DNA of 64,000 bases from Corythucha ciliata (lineage: Eukaryota; Arthropoda; Insecta; Hemiptera; Tingidae). The notes under the pieces were generated by a model, which worked only from the letters and a program-made list of their open reading frames with translations, did not search any database and was not told where the DNA came from. The stretch lies in assembly GCA_038030265.1 (NCBI GenBank), contig CM075940.1, positions 17,869,604 to 17,933,603 on the forward strand, read 5' to 3'. The position numbers and the translations under genes are program-made. Shown one piece after another: positions 32,643 to 43,085 of the stretch. Within the stretch, counting starts at the first letter, position 1; every line of letters begins with the position of its first letter.

Positions 32643-33545
32643 CGGCTTTCGCCCTTTATAACAAAAAATCGTACAAAGGCGAGTCTTGTATACCTTGATT
32701 AGAGTTTGTGGCTGCCTCCGAACCTCAATTATTGGTCCATTAACGAATTATAGCGGGTATTACTCCCAGTCGGCAATTTCAAACAGTTTAACTGCGTGTA
32801 TGGCGTTCGCCAGTTAGCTGCGATATGATTATTTCTGCCACATCGAAGACAAAGACCATCTATGCCACATTTTTGAAGATTGTTACGAGAGCGAAAGGGT
32901 GCTGGTCGTGGAAGGGGGAAAAAAATAATTATTCAGAGTCCTGAGATACTTTGTCGACGTTGAAGTGATGTAGCGAATCCGACGAAAAGGCGTTAGTTTT
33001 TGAGCTTTCTATTGCTATGGCTTTGGTGACTAGATCGGTAAAGGAAGACGATTCGGATTGGAAAAGTAATTTTTCACGAATCTGATTGTCTCGGATACCG
33101 CGAATGAGCTGAGCCCGAAGAAAAACGTCCACTATTGAAGCATGACAGTCGCAAGGTAAGACGAATCGGCAATCTGAACAAGTACTTTGGAGCGATGCTA
33201 CGAATTCAGCAATGGATTGATTTTCATTCTGGCATTGCGAGAGAAAATTGTGTTGTGCAATGAGGACGTTTTGTGGTGGTGGCAAGAGGACTTCCAGGAG
33301 TTGTATCAATTCATCATAGTCGAGTTCCGTGACTTTTTGAGGAGTCGCTAAAGCCGAAATTTAGGAGGAGGTGGGCGCAAAAGCGTTCATTGGACGATAC
33401 GTTTTTCATGTCTATATGTAGTTTTGAAAACGTTGTTTGTATGGTGTATGGCTTGAAAGATTCTTGAGTGGAGTCGAAGTGCTCAAAATTCGGAAGAAGG
33501 GTTGTGCTAGACGATGCAGAAGCTGCAGTATGACCCGAAGGAAGA
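32643..33545 (-). pseudogene. Ty3/gypsy gag (gypsy element 3)
   Basis: Minus-strand gag. From about 33540: NFEHFDSTQESFKPYTIQ, then a shift, then the open frame 33309-32929 with NFLSQCQNENQSIAEFVASL and QLIRGIRDNQIREKLLFQSE, which are standard gypsy capsid blocks. Further down, near 32880-32810, CLRCGRNNHIAAN resembles a zinc knuckle whose final cysteine is tryptophan. It continues into the protease at 28088 when gypsy element 2 is taken out. No LTRs of this element were found. Confidence 0.8.
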
Positions 33546-34096
33546 GTGTGTCACATTCCTGAAATTGAATTATTAGGAAGCGCGGTAAACAAAGTTAAAA
33601 GATTTTGTCTACGTCAATCCGACGATACGGTCGACTAGTGAAGGGGGGGGGGGTTGTGAAGAAATAATCGTCCATACAATGCCCAACAAGCCTTACAAAT
33701 CTGTTATATCAAGTGCGTTGTTATTAAACTGGAAAAAATGGAAGAGAGGAAATGACTTTTTCATAAGACACCCACCAACCCCTCCCCACCATACAAACAC
33801 TTTCACGCTGCTTCAAATTCAATATGTATAAGATGCGAGACGACCTGAAACCGTTCGCCTGAAAGTAACGGTGTTGCGATGAAAAAAAAAAAAAATCGTT
33901 TTTCAATTAGTTTCCCCTCTCTAACTTCGTTGATTCCATATTTAAAGGCAATTTCTTCCGGAGCATAAAAGTGGGGGATTAAGCCAATTTCAAAACACAT
34001 AAAGAAATTTGGATATAGCAGTAGGTGGGGGAGGGGAGGCAAGTGAATTCAATGAAAACCATTTTTAGACAAGATTTAAATCTGTAAATATTTGAA
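33546..34096. other. unassigned stretch
   Basis: Contains an 11-G run at 33643-33653 and an A13 run near 33880. It may include leader or LTR of gypsy element 3, but I cannot show it. Confidence 0.3.
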
Positions 34097-34538
34097 GACT
34101 CGAATTGTGTTGGGCTATGCCCTTCCATCGTCGTCCGGATAACATCAGTTTAATTAATTTATTAATTAAAAATACCGGCGACAGAAATATTCATTATAAC
34201 CATCTAAAAACATCTAGATAAGATAAATTTCGGCGTGGTTTACCGATCAGGAGAAACGCCGAGAGTTTCGAGAAACAATGGAACTGGGTGGGGTTCGGCT
34301 TAGCTTATCCCTCGGAGTACGACTCCCAAAGGCGTCTCCGTGGCGCAATTGGCAGCGTGCTGGACTGGTAATCCAGAGGTTGCGGGTTCAAATCCCGCCG
34401 GGGAGCCATTTTTTCTCGAAACTCGAATGGTGTTGGGCTATGCCCTTCCATCGTCGTCCGGATAACATCAGTTTAATTAATTTATTAATTAAAAATACCG
34501 GCGACAGAAATATTCATCATATCCATCTAAAAACATTT
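34097..34538 (+). repeat. partial tandem duplication, 324-bp period, carrying a tRNA-like unit
   Basis: A block of about 115 bp (ACTCGAAT.GTGTTGGGCTA through CCATCTAAAAACAT) occurs at 34097-34210 and again at 34421-34535 with few differences. The unit between the two starts includes the tRNA-like sequence at 34334-34406. The layout suggests 1.3 copies of a tandem unit or SINE. Confidence 0.75.
34334..34406 (+). tRNA. tRNA-Thr(GGT)-like sequence, probably pseudogene or SINE head
   Basis: Folds as a cloverleaf. D arm GCGC/GCGT; anticodon stem CTGGA/TCCAG with loop CTGGTAA, so anticodon GGT; T arm GCGGG/CCCGC with loop TTCAAAT. The acceptor stem has six pairs and a G-G mismatch at 1-72. An A box (TGGCGCAATTGG) and B box (GGTTCAAATCC) are present. 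Eukaryotic nuclear genomes normally decode ACC with anticodon AGT, so GGT, the mismatch and the repeated flanks point to a pseudogene. A TTTTTT run follows soon after and could terminate polymerase III. Confidence 0.55.
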
Positions 34539-34539
34539 T

Positions 34540-35075
34540 ATATATCCGAATAGCTTATCCGTTTCAACCTCCCCCCCCCCATTATATTCGCTATTAAATC
34601 CAGCAGTCCCTCCACCCCGCATCTTTATCCACATGTAAGAATTTAAACCACACGAAGACTAGTTATGTGGTCAGTTCCATCAATGATCCTACCCTGGGTT
34701 ACTTCAATAGCCCAACACCCCTGCAAAGTGCAAAGTAGCTCTAATCAGCACTCTCTATTCATCCAGACCTATTAGAGTTATGAAAAAGTGCATTTCATTC
34801 ATGTGACAATCGGCTCGAACCTCATAAGTTTAGAACGATATCAATCAATTATGAATGACATTTAGGCCGTGGTAAAGAAAGTCAAAATCATAAAATCGGG
34901 TTAATTTTTTATCGCAGGCCCCTTTTTTGGCACCAACTGGGCGAGAAAAAAATGATGAAAATGAAAAATTATAAATACAACATAGCACGGTGAACAGAGT
35001 CGGTTGGGTTGCCTATACGATATGAGAAGGGGGACTAGAGAGTGTGATCGCTTAAACTACGAGGGCTAGTAGGTA
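34540..35075. other. unassigned stretch
   Basis: A 10-C run at 34571-34580; otherwise nothing that I can support. Confidence 0.3.
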
Positions 35076-35225
35076 ATGCATGCATGAAACTGTAGCCGTA
35101 GGAGCCTACGTTGTCTGTCTTCCCTCGTTGAGGTGCGTTAAAAACGAACCGGTTTCGGCTGCTCGCCATCTTCAGCCTCAAGACAGACAACGTAGGATCC
35201 TACGGCTACAGTTTCATGCATGCAT
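35076..35225. repeat. long hairpin with 46-bp arms
   Basis: The arms 35076-35121 and 35180-35225 are reverse complements with one mismatch, starting ATGCATGCATGAAACTG, with a 58-nt loop. On the minus strand the loop region carries CTGAAGATGGCGAGCAGCCG then AAACCGG, a block typical of the ends of Penelope-like and some other retroelements. It may be a head-to-head pair of such ends. No flanking duplication was found. Confidence 0.8.
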
Positions 35226-35349
35226 TTCAAAGAGTGTATTTCAATAAAAACTCAAGGGCGAAATCGGATTGTCATCAAAGTTAATAATTAAGCTTCGGCT
35301 AATAAACTAGTGGCAAATGAAGTATTTCAAAAGAAAGGTTTTAAAACAT

Positions 35350-35900
35350 ATATTCAGGGTTCTTAATCAAGCGGCGTGGAATAATTAGAGGTGTCGAAAA
35401 ATACCTTAGCGAGGAAGAAATAAAAAATGTAATTCAAGGGCCGAATGGTGAAAATTTGGACATATTTTCAGTTAAGACTGAACCGTCGCACCACGGATTC
35501 ATCAGGCAAAAACGAATTCGCACACCGACCTTCTCTGTAGCATTTAATATTCGAGGAAAGACTTTGCCCCCGTGCGTGTTGATTCATTTCGTAGCTTGTG
35601 AAGTGGAGCTATTCATTCCGAGAGTAGTATAATGCAATAAATGCTTACGTTATGGTCACTTCCAAGATCAGTGTAAAGGTGCGGTACGCTGTAGTAAATG
35701 CGGAGACGCTCATGAACTAAGCGAGTGTACGGCAGGAGAAAAATAGTATATTTCATATCAAGAGCAGAAAGTGAGAAATGTCGTGCGGGTGTTGTTTGAT
35801 GAGCGAGGCAATTTCGCGAGCAACGATATTTCACTTTTTGCTCGAGTTGTGAACGCTATTTTTCGTACGACGATTTGCAGAATTTATTCCCTGATAATTA
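35350..35900 (+). pseudogene. LINE ORF1 fragment with two zinc knuckles
   Basis: Reads RGVEKYLSEEEIKNVIQG, then RTPTFSVAFNIRGKTLPPCV, the middle domain of insect LINE ORF1 proteins. After a TAA at 35630 come the knuckles CNKCLRYGHFQDQC and CSKCGDAHELSEC. A second stop follows at 35743. It is an ORF1 of the Jockey/I type that would coat element RNA. The start is missing and the frame shifts near 35365. No matching ORF2 follows directly: the next coding is a different class of endonuclease at 36190. Confidence 0.8.
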
Positions 35901-36189
35901 CTCTAAGCAAATTTTTCATCATTAATTAGTGAGATTTTGTATGAAGTAAAAACTGAACGTCTGACTAGTCTTAGGGTATCGAATAGCTGACTGGCGATCG
36001 CTTTTCTACGAGTTAACCTCCCGATTAAATTTTAAATTAACTTCAGCCCGTTCCAAAATTATTTAGGTACCTACATAACTAATAACTGATCTTTTTAAAA
36101 CTGTAAGCTAAAATCGGTTTTCGTTCATGTCTATTCAATAAATAAATCGCTCCTCCGACAGCGTCTAAAAAATAAATCCGTTAATTAAA

Positions 36190-36519
36190 AAAAGGAACCG
36201 CGTTAAGCATGCCCTCACGAAACTCCAGAATGAGATGAGGAAATTTACCTGCTTTGAGGAGGTGCACGCCGTGGACGATGAGGGATCAACTAGGTACGCT
36301 GACATATTGGCGTTCGAGGAAAGGGGTAATCAAGCGTATATCCTGGACCTCACGATTAGAGAGAGATACGAGACGAACGACCCGGATCAGGCGGAGAAGA
36401 TCGACAACGAAAAACGCCTAATATATGAGAAGTGCACCGCCTACTATCAGGATAAGTTCAGGGAGCGGGTTGGCGAGAGGGATTTCCTGGTCCGGGACCT
36501 TTGGTTCGGTTCCGAATAG
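36190..36519 (+). pseudogene. restriction-like endonuclease C-terminus of an R2/R4/NeSL-type LINE
   Basis: An open frame ends at TAG 36518. It reads RVKHALTKLQNEMRKF, then RYADILAFEERGNQAYILDL followed by TIRERYE, then EKIDNEKRLIYEKCTAYY. This is the PD-(D/E)XK arrangement of the restriction-like endonuclease found at the C-terminus of R2, R4, Dong and NeSL-type elements: an ADI aspartate, then a strand LDLTIR.E, then a helix with K...Y. It ends DLWFGSE. Such enzymes nick a specific site to prime reverse transcription. RT and the upstream CCHC are missing, so it is a 5'-truncated copy. About 290 bp of possible 3' UTR follow, up to a T20 run at about 36785-36808. Clade assignment needs a tree. 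Confidence 0.65.
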
Positions 36520-36939
36520 GACTTCAAAAATTCTGGACTCTGTCGGAATCACCAGCAGACAACTGACTTCGCTCAGCGAGCTCATTTTGGTTGACTCACT
36601 TGCAATAATTAAAAACCATATTATCACGTATTGAAAATGTATTGTATGGATATTATGTTAGCCCCGACCTTGGACAAGCGATTCGTTCGTGTTTTTGATT
36701 GTTATTCTTAATGTACGTTGACGCGACTGCCGTTATATCGGTTTAGTACCTTATTGTCGTCGGTGGTAGTCAGTACCGTACGGTTTTTTTTTTTTTTTTT
36801 TTTTTTTTTGTCATTATTAATATGCATACGTTGTATGGTTTTGTTGTCTTTATTGATGGATCGATTAGTACGGTTGTACGGTGCGATATTATATCGCACG
36901 CGTTAACACACACGTATGTTATATTCGTCTTTCTCGATA

Positions 36940-37524
36940 GGTTTTGGGTTCGGAAAGCTGTGCTTTCTTACTGGTCGTACTGTTCTTACGAAAAAATGCG
37001 TTCATCGCAATGGTGCACATCTTGCAACGGACAGGAATCACTGTCCTCAGTTTTCAACAGAAAAATATATTAAAAAGTTAATGAGCGAAAGCAACGTTTC
37101 GTATCACGAGGCAAGGTCCGCTGTAAATGAGCAATCATTCGCTAACAAATTGAGACCCCATCCCTCAATAATATTTCTTCTTTTCCACCCCTTTTTCATG
37201 GCAATTCTAATCCTAACAGAAAAATAACTTCAACAAGCTCTTTTCCGCGGTCCTTTAAACGTATTCGCGACCTTCTCTACCCCCTCCTGTGGTAGCGCAG
37301 AATAACGTTACACCGAAAAACCCTCCCGGCGGTTTAATCCAATCTAATCCTCACAGAAGTGAATCCTAATACAAAACGAATCTTTCAAACCCGAGTTGGA
37401 AGAAATTATAAAAAATTGGCTTAAAAAAGTTGGCATAAAAGATAACCAAATTGCTCACGAGGATACCAAGTTATTTTTATCTCAAACCATCCAGTACATC
37501 ACAGACAAACATAATAATTTATAG
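36940..37524 (+). pseudogene. LINE ORF1 C-terminal part (Jockey-like element)
   Basis: The frame 36916-37227 reads KKCVHRNGAHLATDRNHCPQ and then FSTEKYIKKLMSESNVSYHE, the last zinc knuckle and following helix of Jockey-type ORF1. After frame changes, 37405-37524 gives WLKKVGIKDNQIAHEDTKLF and QTIQYITDKHNNL with a stop, the C-terminus. ORF2 starts 55 bp later, so the two belong to one element. Confidence 0.7.
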
Positions 37525-37578
37525 TAAGTTACCCCTCTTCGTTTTGGTAGACGGGGAGTCAAATAATAATCAATAATT

Positions 37579-38504
37579 ATGGATGATGACTTGAACATTT
37601 TTCAGTGGAATGCTCGCTCTTTAGCATCAAAAATAGCTGAGACTGACAATTTTCTCGCTGAAAATAATATCCAGATCGCGGTCATTTCTGAAACTTGGTT
37701 CAAGCCTAATAAATCTTATATTACAAAAAAATTACGACATTGTTAGACAAGATAGATAAGACGGAAAAGCCGGAGTGGCAATTTTAGTGAAGGACAATAT
37801 CCAATTTAAAATTATTCAGAACTTGCCTATTATAGAAGGACTGATGGCTGTAGGTATTTCCGTAGAACTTACCTCAGGGACAATGCTCGATATTTTCTCA
37901 ATTTACAACAGTCCCACTAAATAGCTATTCCAACGTCAATGGGAAGCTTTTTTCAGTACGAACTCAGGTCCTGCTTTATTTCTGGGAGATTACATCTGTA
38001 ATAATAGGGCTTTTGGTTCTAGTTTTTCGCAGCCCAAGGGTATAAAATTATTGGATGCGGCTCATGAAGCCAACTTAATCTTTCTTAATGATGTTTCCCC
38101 CACATTTATAAACCACTTCAATGACATCACCGTTTTTGTTCTTGATCTATCATTCTGCACCCCCAGCGTAGCCTCACATTTTAGTTGGGCCACGATTGAC
38201 GATACCTTGGGATCCAACCATCTCCTTATCATCATTTCTTCATAATTTAAAATTAAGAATTGTGTCCGAACCAAACCCCTGCGAAGATGGAATGAAAGCA
38301 AAGCAAATTGGGATGATTTCAGAAGCTATATGACTAGCTATGATTACACAAGCCTTAACACAAAGGAAAACTTTCAACAATCTCTTAAGCTGGCCTGAAA
38401 CAAAGCCACACCTAAATGTTCTTCCTGTCGAAATAAGAAACATACAATTTGGTGGAATAATGACTGCTCAGCAGCGAAAAGGCATAGGTCTCCGGCATTC
38501 TGTG
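37579..38504 (+). pseudogene. LINE ORF2 APE endonuclease domain (Jockey-like element)
   Basis: Begins at ATG 37579 with MDDDLNIFQWNARSLASKIA then IAVISETWFKPNK (the E of the active site). It shifts at about 37730 and goes on with GKAGVAILVKDNIQFKI, LDIFSIYNSPTK, ALFLGDYICNNRAFGS (GDFN-like), ITVFVLDLSFCTPSV and DTLGSNHLLIIIS (SDH-like; H kept, SD changed to SN). The first part of the linker follows to about 38504, where a MITE interrupts. The domain nicks target DNA. Stops and shifts make it inactive. Confidence 0.85.
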
Positions 38505-38936
38505 TAGTGATGGGCAAGTGAATCGAGAATCGAGAATCGTTACTGGAGTGGTAGGGCTCACATCATCAAAACGGAGCCAAATTTTGTTTGTAAAATGCAA
38601 CGGTCATTTAATTTGAGCTTCAGCCACATTTCGAAATAAATACACTGCTTTTTAACGAAATTTTTGTAAGTTGTTACGAATTGTTTTTGTCGAAATGAAT
38701 ACATTGTGAATAATATAAACATAAAAAATAAAGCTCTTTCTTTCAACCTTCTATTTCCTTCTATTTGACTTCGAGACAAAAAGAATTAAGATTACTAAGT
38801 AATAGTATCACTATCACATTATTCACATTTATTATCGGGGGGGGGGGGGATTGATGAATCGCTCAACTGAATCGATTCATTTTACTGAGTGATTCGATTC
38901 TCCCCGATTCACCTCAGTGAATCGATTTGCCTATCA
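38505..38936. mobile_element. hAT-like MITE inside the LINE
   Basis: The left end TAGTGATGGGCAAGTGAATC and the right end GATTTGCCTATCACA are imperfect inverted repeats. The GTGATGGGCAA core is common in hAT elements. The interior has several copies of GAATCGA and a 13-G run at 38837-38849. LINE coding lies on both sides. I could not find an 8-bp duplication, so the assignment is tentative. Confidence 0.6.
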
Positions 38937-39455
38937 CAATCATACAAAAATAGCCCATCAATTATTACATACTTGGAGCTCAAAAAAGCAGCTGCTGCTG
39001 CAAAACGTGTGGTGAAGCAGGCAAAAAGTCAATCTTGGAGAACATTTTGTGGGCAGTTTAGCGGTAGCTTCCCTATTGGGGAAGTATGGAAGAGATTAAA
39101 GCATATAAAAAAACCAGCTTCTGAATCATTTCGCTAGTCTCGAATCGTATACTTTACTTGCAAGTTGGTGACTTTCGACTTTGCCCCAGGCTTGCCTCAG
39201 GGGGGAGTCTTGAGTCCCTTATTGTACGCGATATACGTGGCAGATTTGGAGGGCGCTCTTTCAGATACTGTGAATATAATCCAATCCGCGGACGACGTCT
39301 GTTTGTACGCAACAGAGCGCTGAGTTGAGTTACTTCAGTAGGGCATGCGCAGGTTCAATGAATGGCTTCGTAACAAAGGACTGACGATCTCAGAGAATAA
39401 ATCAGTAGTTTGCACCTTTTCCAGACGTAGATCTAGTGTGTTGAGTGGTTACTGG
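38937..39455 (+). pseudogene. LINE ORF2 linker and RT fragment (Jockey-like element)
   Basis: Resumes the LINE after the MITE. 38970-39137 reads YLELKKAAAAAKRVVKQAKS and GSFPIGEVWKRLKHI, the segment between endonuclease and RT in Jockey-like elements. From about 39170 the sequence jumps to RT motif B, FAPGLPQGGVLSPLLYAIYV, and motif C in IIQSADDVCLYAT, where the usual aromatic or alanine before ADD is serine. RRFNEWLRNKGLTISENKS follows. RT blocks 1 to A are missing, so an internal deletion joins linker to palm. Homology ends near 39455. Confidence 0.8.
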
Positions 39456-42299
39456 TGAAATTTCTGGGTTTTAGTTTCTTCACTCACAAAACTTGTTGAG
39501 CATTAAATTTCATACAACTTGTGTATGTAAAGTAGTTTTCCACGACGAATGTGGAACGGGCAACAGCCTTTCGAAATCGTTGTTCTAAAATGGTCGAACG
39601 CCCAAAAATCGCCTTTTTTCGACCCAAGTATACTCATTGGGCTTCACTCATTGGACTATTTTGTAACATTCATTTTTTGCGATTTTTGGTATGAAAGAAC
39701 GAAGACGAATGATTGAAGGAGGATTGAAAATTGAGTGACGATTGGTAGTTATAGTCGTTGATGGACTGTAATGGAGGACATCGGTCGTGGATGGTCGGTA
39801 ATTGAAGATTATAGTCGATGTGGACTGAGGGTTGATTATTGATTATGTGCGATGCAGAATTGTGGATTTATGGTTATGGAAATTTTGGTGTTTGAGGAAT
39901 GAAGAATGCGTGATTGATGATTCAGGGATTGTGTGGAGGACCACACGATACTTCCATGTTCCCGTTTTTGGCGTTCAACAATAATGCATAAAAAAAATAA
40001 ACAAGAAAACTTCCATGGCCGTATCAATGTTTTCAGCTCTCCGACCCCTCCGATTTCATGCTGGTTAAAGGGTAACATGGGCGCGCGAGTTTATTTTGCA
40101 TTTTTCGACTAGTGCGCCATCACTTAACCTAAGAAAATAAGGCGGAAACTTGAACGAATCAATAATTATTCACAAAACTCACTACCTAACCACACGTATT
40201 TCTCCAAAACCACCCCAGGGCAAACGGATAAGGACTATCTGACGACCTTCCTCATTACTTTTCACCGCGGAATTTTCCACTTTCCCTCCATCTCTCGCGA
40301 AATGGCAACACCAGACACTCAAAAGAGACAGAGGGAAAGCCGGAAAATGACATTCACATCCATTCTTCTTTGCCTTTAGTTGAAGCAGCCAAGATTTAAA
40401 GAGGATGTATTGCACAAAGCGTAAGTGGGTTCGCGGGTGGGGTCGCGCAGTTTCTCCAGTTCCCGTTTCCATAAAAACAAGGGCTCGGTCCTCTATTTCC
40501 GTGGCCTTCTTCCTGTACAGGAATAACCAAAAATCAAGTATCGACGAAAATATAAATTTTGCCACGGCACGATTAATGATTAGAATGATTATGGAAGTTC
40601 TCTCTCAACTTTTACAGCTTTGGAATGCTTAGACGGCGCCACCAAAGTACTGCCTCGTCTTAAACAACGTCAGGAAGAGGTCGTGTAGCATGAAAATTAA
40701 ATTTTAATTATATTTAGTCCACGGAAACACATGAGCAAAGCATTAAATGTGTTTTAAGTTACACTCTCCGTGGTTCAAACAGGGGAAAACCTATACAAAT
40801 AAAATAGGAACAAACTTTTAAGTTGATAATCCCAAAGGTGAAAAAATGGTATGCATTCGTTATAGTGTCTTATTCACACTCTTCCAAACTTAATACAACT
40901 TCTGGTACTGTTGGTGTTGGAAGAAAGAGAGGCTATACAAGAAGAATTTCTATTTGCTACATTTATGTAATAAAGTTATACCGACTGCCGAATTTTTCTG
41001 GCTTATTTTTTTTCTTTTATCCCTTGCAGAACCTGTCGAAATTTTTCTGGAACCCTGTGCACACAACACACAACGCGAGTGAACTCGCACTCCCCTTTAT
41101 TTTCTTTCTTAAAGCAATTTATGAGCCCACGTTATTCAAGGAGTCAGTTGCCTTGACGCCCCTTTGTCTTTAGACCCCTGAAAATTCAAGTGTCACTCGA
41201 GTGTAATGTTTCTCGCTCTTTATTAATTAAAACTCACTCGCTCTCTCGAATAATGCGGGGCTTCGTTGTGTACAGCGAAGGACTAATTTGAGTGGGGGGG
41301 GGGGGGTACACGCGTTAATTCCATGTTGAGTACTTCTAGATACTAGATTCTCTGACTACGAAATCGACGAGTTTGATTTGCATTTAACTGAAGAATTGTG
41401 AAACTTGGCGAATAACTTGGGTCATCGTCTTGGAAGGATTTCAACGACTTTACATCTTTTGTTGAAAGAAAAAATCTCGTTTTTTGTCATTCTTTTCAGA
41501 AATCAAAGGAGAATATCAGTGAAATAAAAACCATGCGGAAGCGGTAGACAGCCTGTCGTAGGAAACCGACAAGACATTGAATGCAATAGACGATGCAAAA
41601 TTCCCTAGATCTGTCTTTGTTAGTAGCAAACTTTACTCAGAGAGGAAACAAAGAGGGATTGAGAGAGAGAGAGAGGAAAAAAACATAAAAAAATAAAGAG
41701 AAAGAAGTACCTCTTTTCTTCTAACAGACTGACAAAGCAAAACTACTGTCCAATAATCCAATTACCACTCCTTAATTTAGAGGAACCGTCCATTTTAATC
41801 AAGAAAAGCAAACAATATGATAGGGGGAGAGGGGAGTGTAGCTCGGGTTCTATTAGCCTCAACAAGTTGGTGTTTATACTGTTCGTCTTCATATTGATTA
41901 AAATTAATATTTTCTCCTTCCAAAATAGCCGCAATAATTTTGAACTTTATACCACTTCGGTCATTTCGTATTCAAGGAGGGGAGATTTTCTTGTATAAAT
42001 AATGCAAGTTCGTAGAAGAATAGAATAACACCGGAGCCGCTAATGATTTCAGAAAATAGTATGAGTAATTCAGCCTGCAAATACCTGAAGCAGCGAGTTT
42101 ATGTTGCACTGTAGTGCATTTTATTATGATTACCTCTGAGCACGTAGCGAAGGTTTGCCTGAAACAGTTCTAGGACTATTTGCAAATGCAAGCTAATTCC
42201 TGAATGATTCTAGAACCTTCTTATAAACCTCCACAGGGGGGCGAGGGGGGACTGCCCTGGTCCACCGATCAGAAGCCCCCCCCTTAGGGCTTATGGAAA
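39456..42299. other. unassigned stretch
   Basis: No motif-bearing frame. It has a purine- and GT-rich patch at 39690-39930, a 13-G run at 41294-41306 and a short GA run near 41660. The minus frame 40565-40182 (127 codons) shows no domain. Confidence 0.3.
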
Positions 42300-43085
42300 A
42301 ATAGGAATTCAAAGATTTCAAAGCGTCAACTCGCGGCCAAAATTGAGAAAAAGCGTTAATTTAAGGTTAAAATTTATAAAAAGCGCTCATTTGCCTTCTA
42401 TAATCGAAGAAAAACACTAATTCGTAATATCTACAGACCAACTTCTTCGCTAAAATTGATAAAACGCTCCAAGGTTCTGCAGGTTCCTCGGCAGCTAATT
42501 TGAGAAATAGCGCTAAAATGCTGCTCTTGGGGGCAAGCCCTGCGCGCCTCGATGGTGTAATGGATACAATACTCGCTTCGCAACCCAGTGGGCCTGGGTT
42601 CGAATCCAGCTATTGCCCATTACACTATGCATATAAGGCTGCGGCGGCGAGCTGCGACAAGGCTCACTCGGTTTCGTGTGGGCATTCACAGCGGTGCCAT
42701 GGTATGACTGTATGAAAAAACGCCGCGCATCGACCGAAACGCCCGCGTAGTACGGGTGCGTGGGGGGCGCCAGCGGGCTCGGTAGGGCCGAGAAAAAAAC
42801 GCCTTGCGGCTAAATGTTAGGGAAATCGCTAGTTAGGGGCTAAAACGTTCATATTTGGCTGAAATTGAGAAAAAACGCTGATCAGCGGTTCACAAGGAAT
42901 CTTATACGGCTGAAATTGAGAAAAATCGGTAATGCGTTACTTTTGAGGCACGTCTGGGGCTACAATTGAGAAAAATACGTTAATTTTCGCAAAAATTGAG
43001 AAAGAGCGTTAATTCCAGGCTAAAATTGAGAATAAGCGCTATTTTGCCGCAAAAGTTGAGGAAAAAACACCACAAAGTCAAAGCC
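42300..43085. repeat. degenerate short-repeat tract with SINE inside
   Basis: Same unit as 31770-32290: repeated GCTAAAATTGAGAAAAA-like blocks with GCGCTAATT, CGCGGC and AAAACGC in between, each 30-40 bp and imperfect. The SINE at 42541-42790 splits the tract, so the tract is the older sequence. Confidence 0.75.
42541..42790 (+). mobile_element. SINE family A, second copy
   Basis: Begins GCGCCTCGATGGTGTAATGG (A box) and has the B box GGTTCGAATCC at 42598-42608. It then shares CCATTACACTAT, GGCTGCGGC and GACCGAAACGCCCGCGTAGT with the copy at 14125-14422. The anticodon loop reads TTCGCAA here, against TTCACAA in the other copy. The 3' third is different or lost, and no clean duplication is visible. 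Confidence 0.85.

Noticed and set aside
40182..40565. 127-codon minus-strand gene
   Set aside because: No domain, and composition consistent with a chance frame.
42300..43085. CRISPR-like array
   Set aside because: Units and spacings are irregular and degenerate, the context is eukaryotic transposons, and there are no cas genes.
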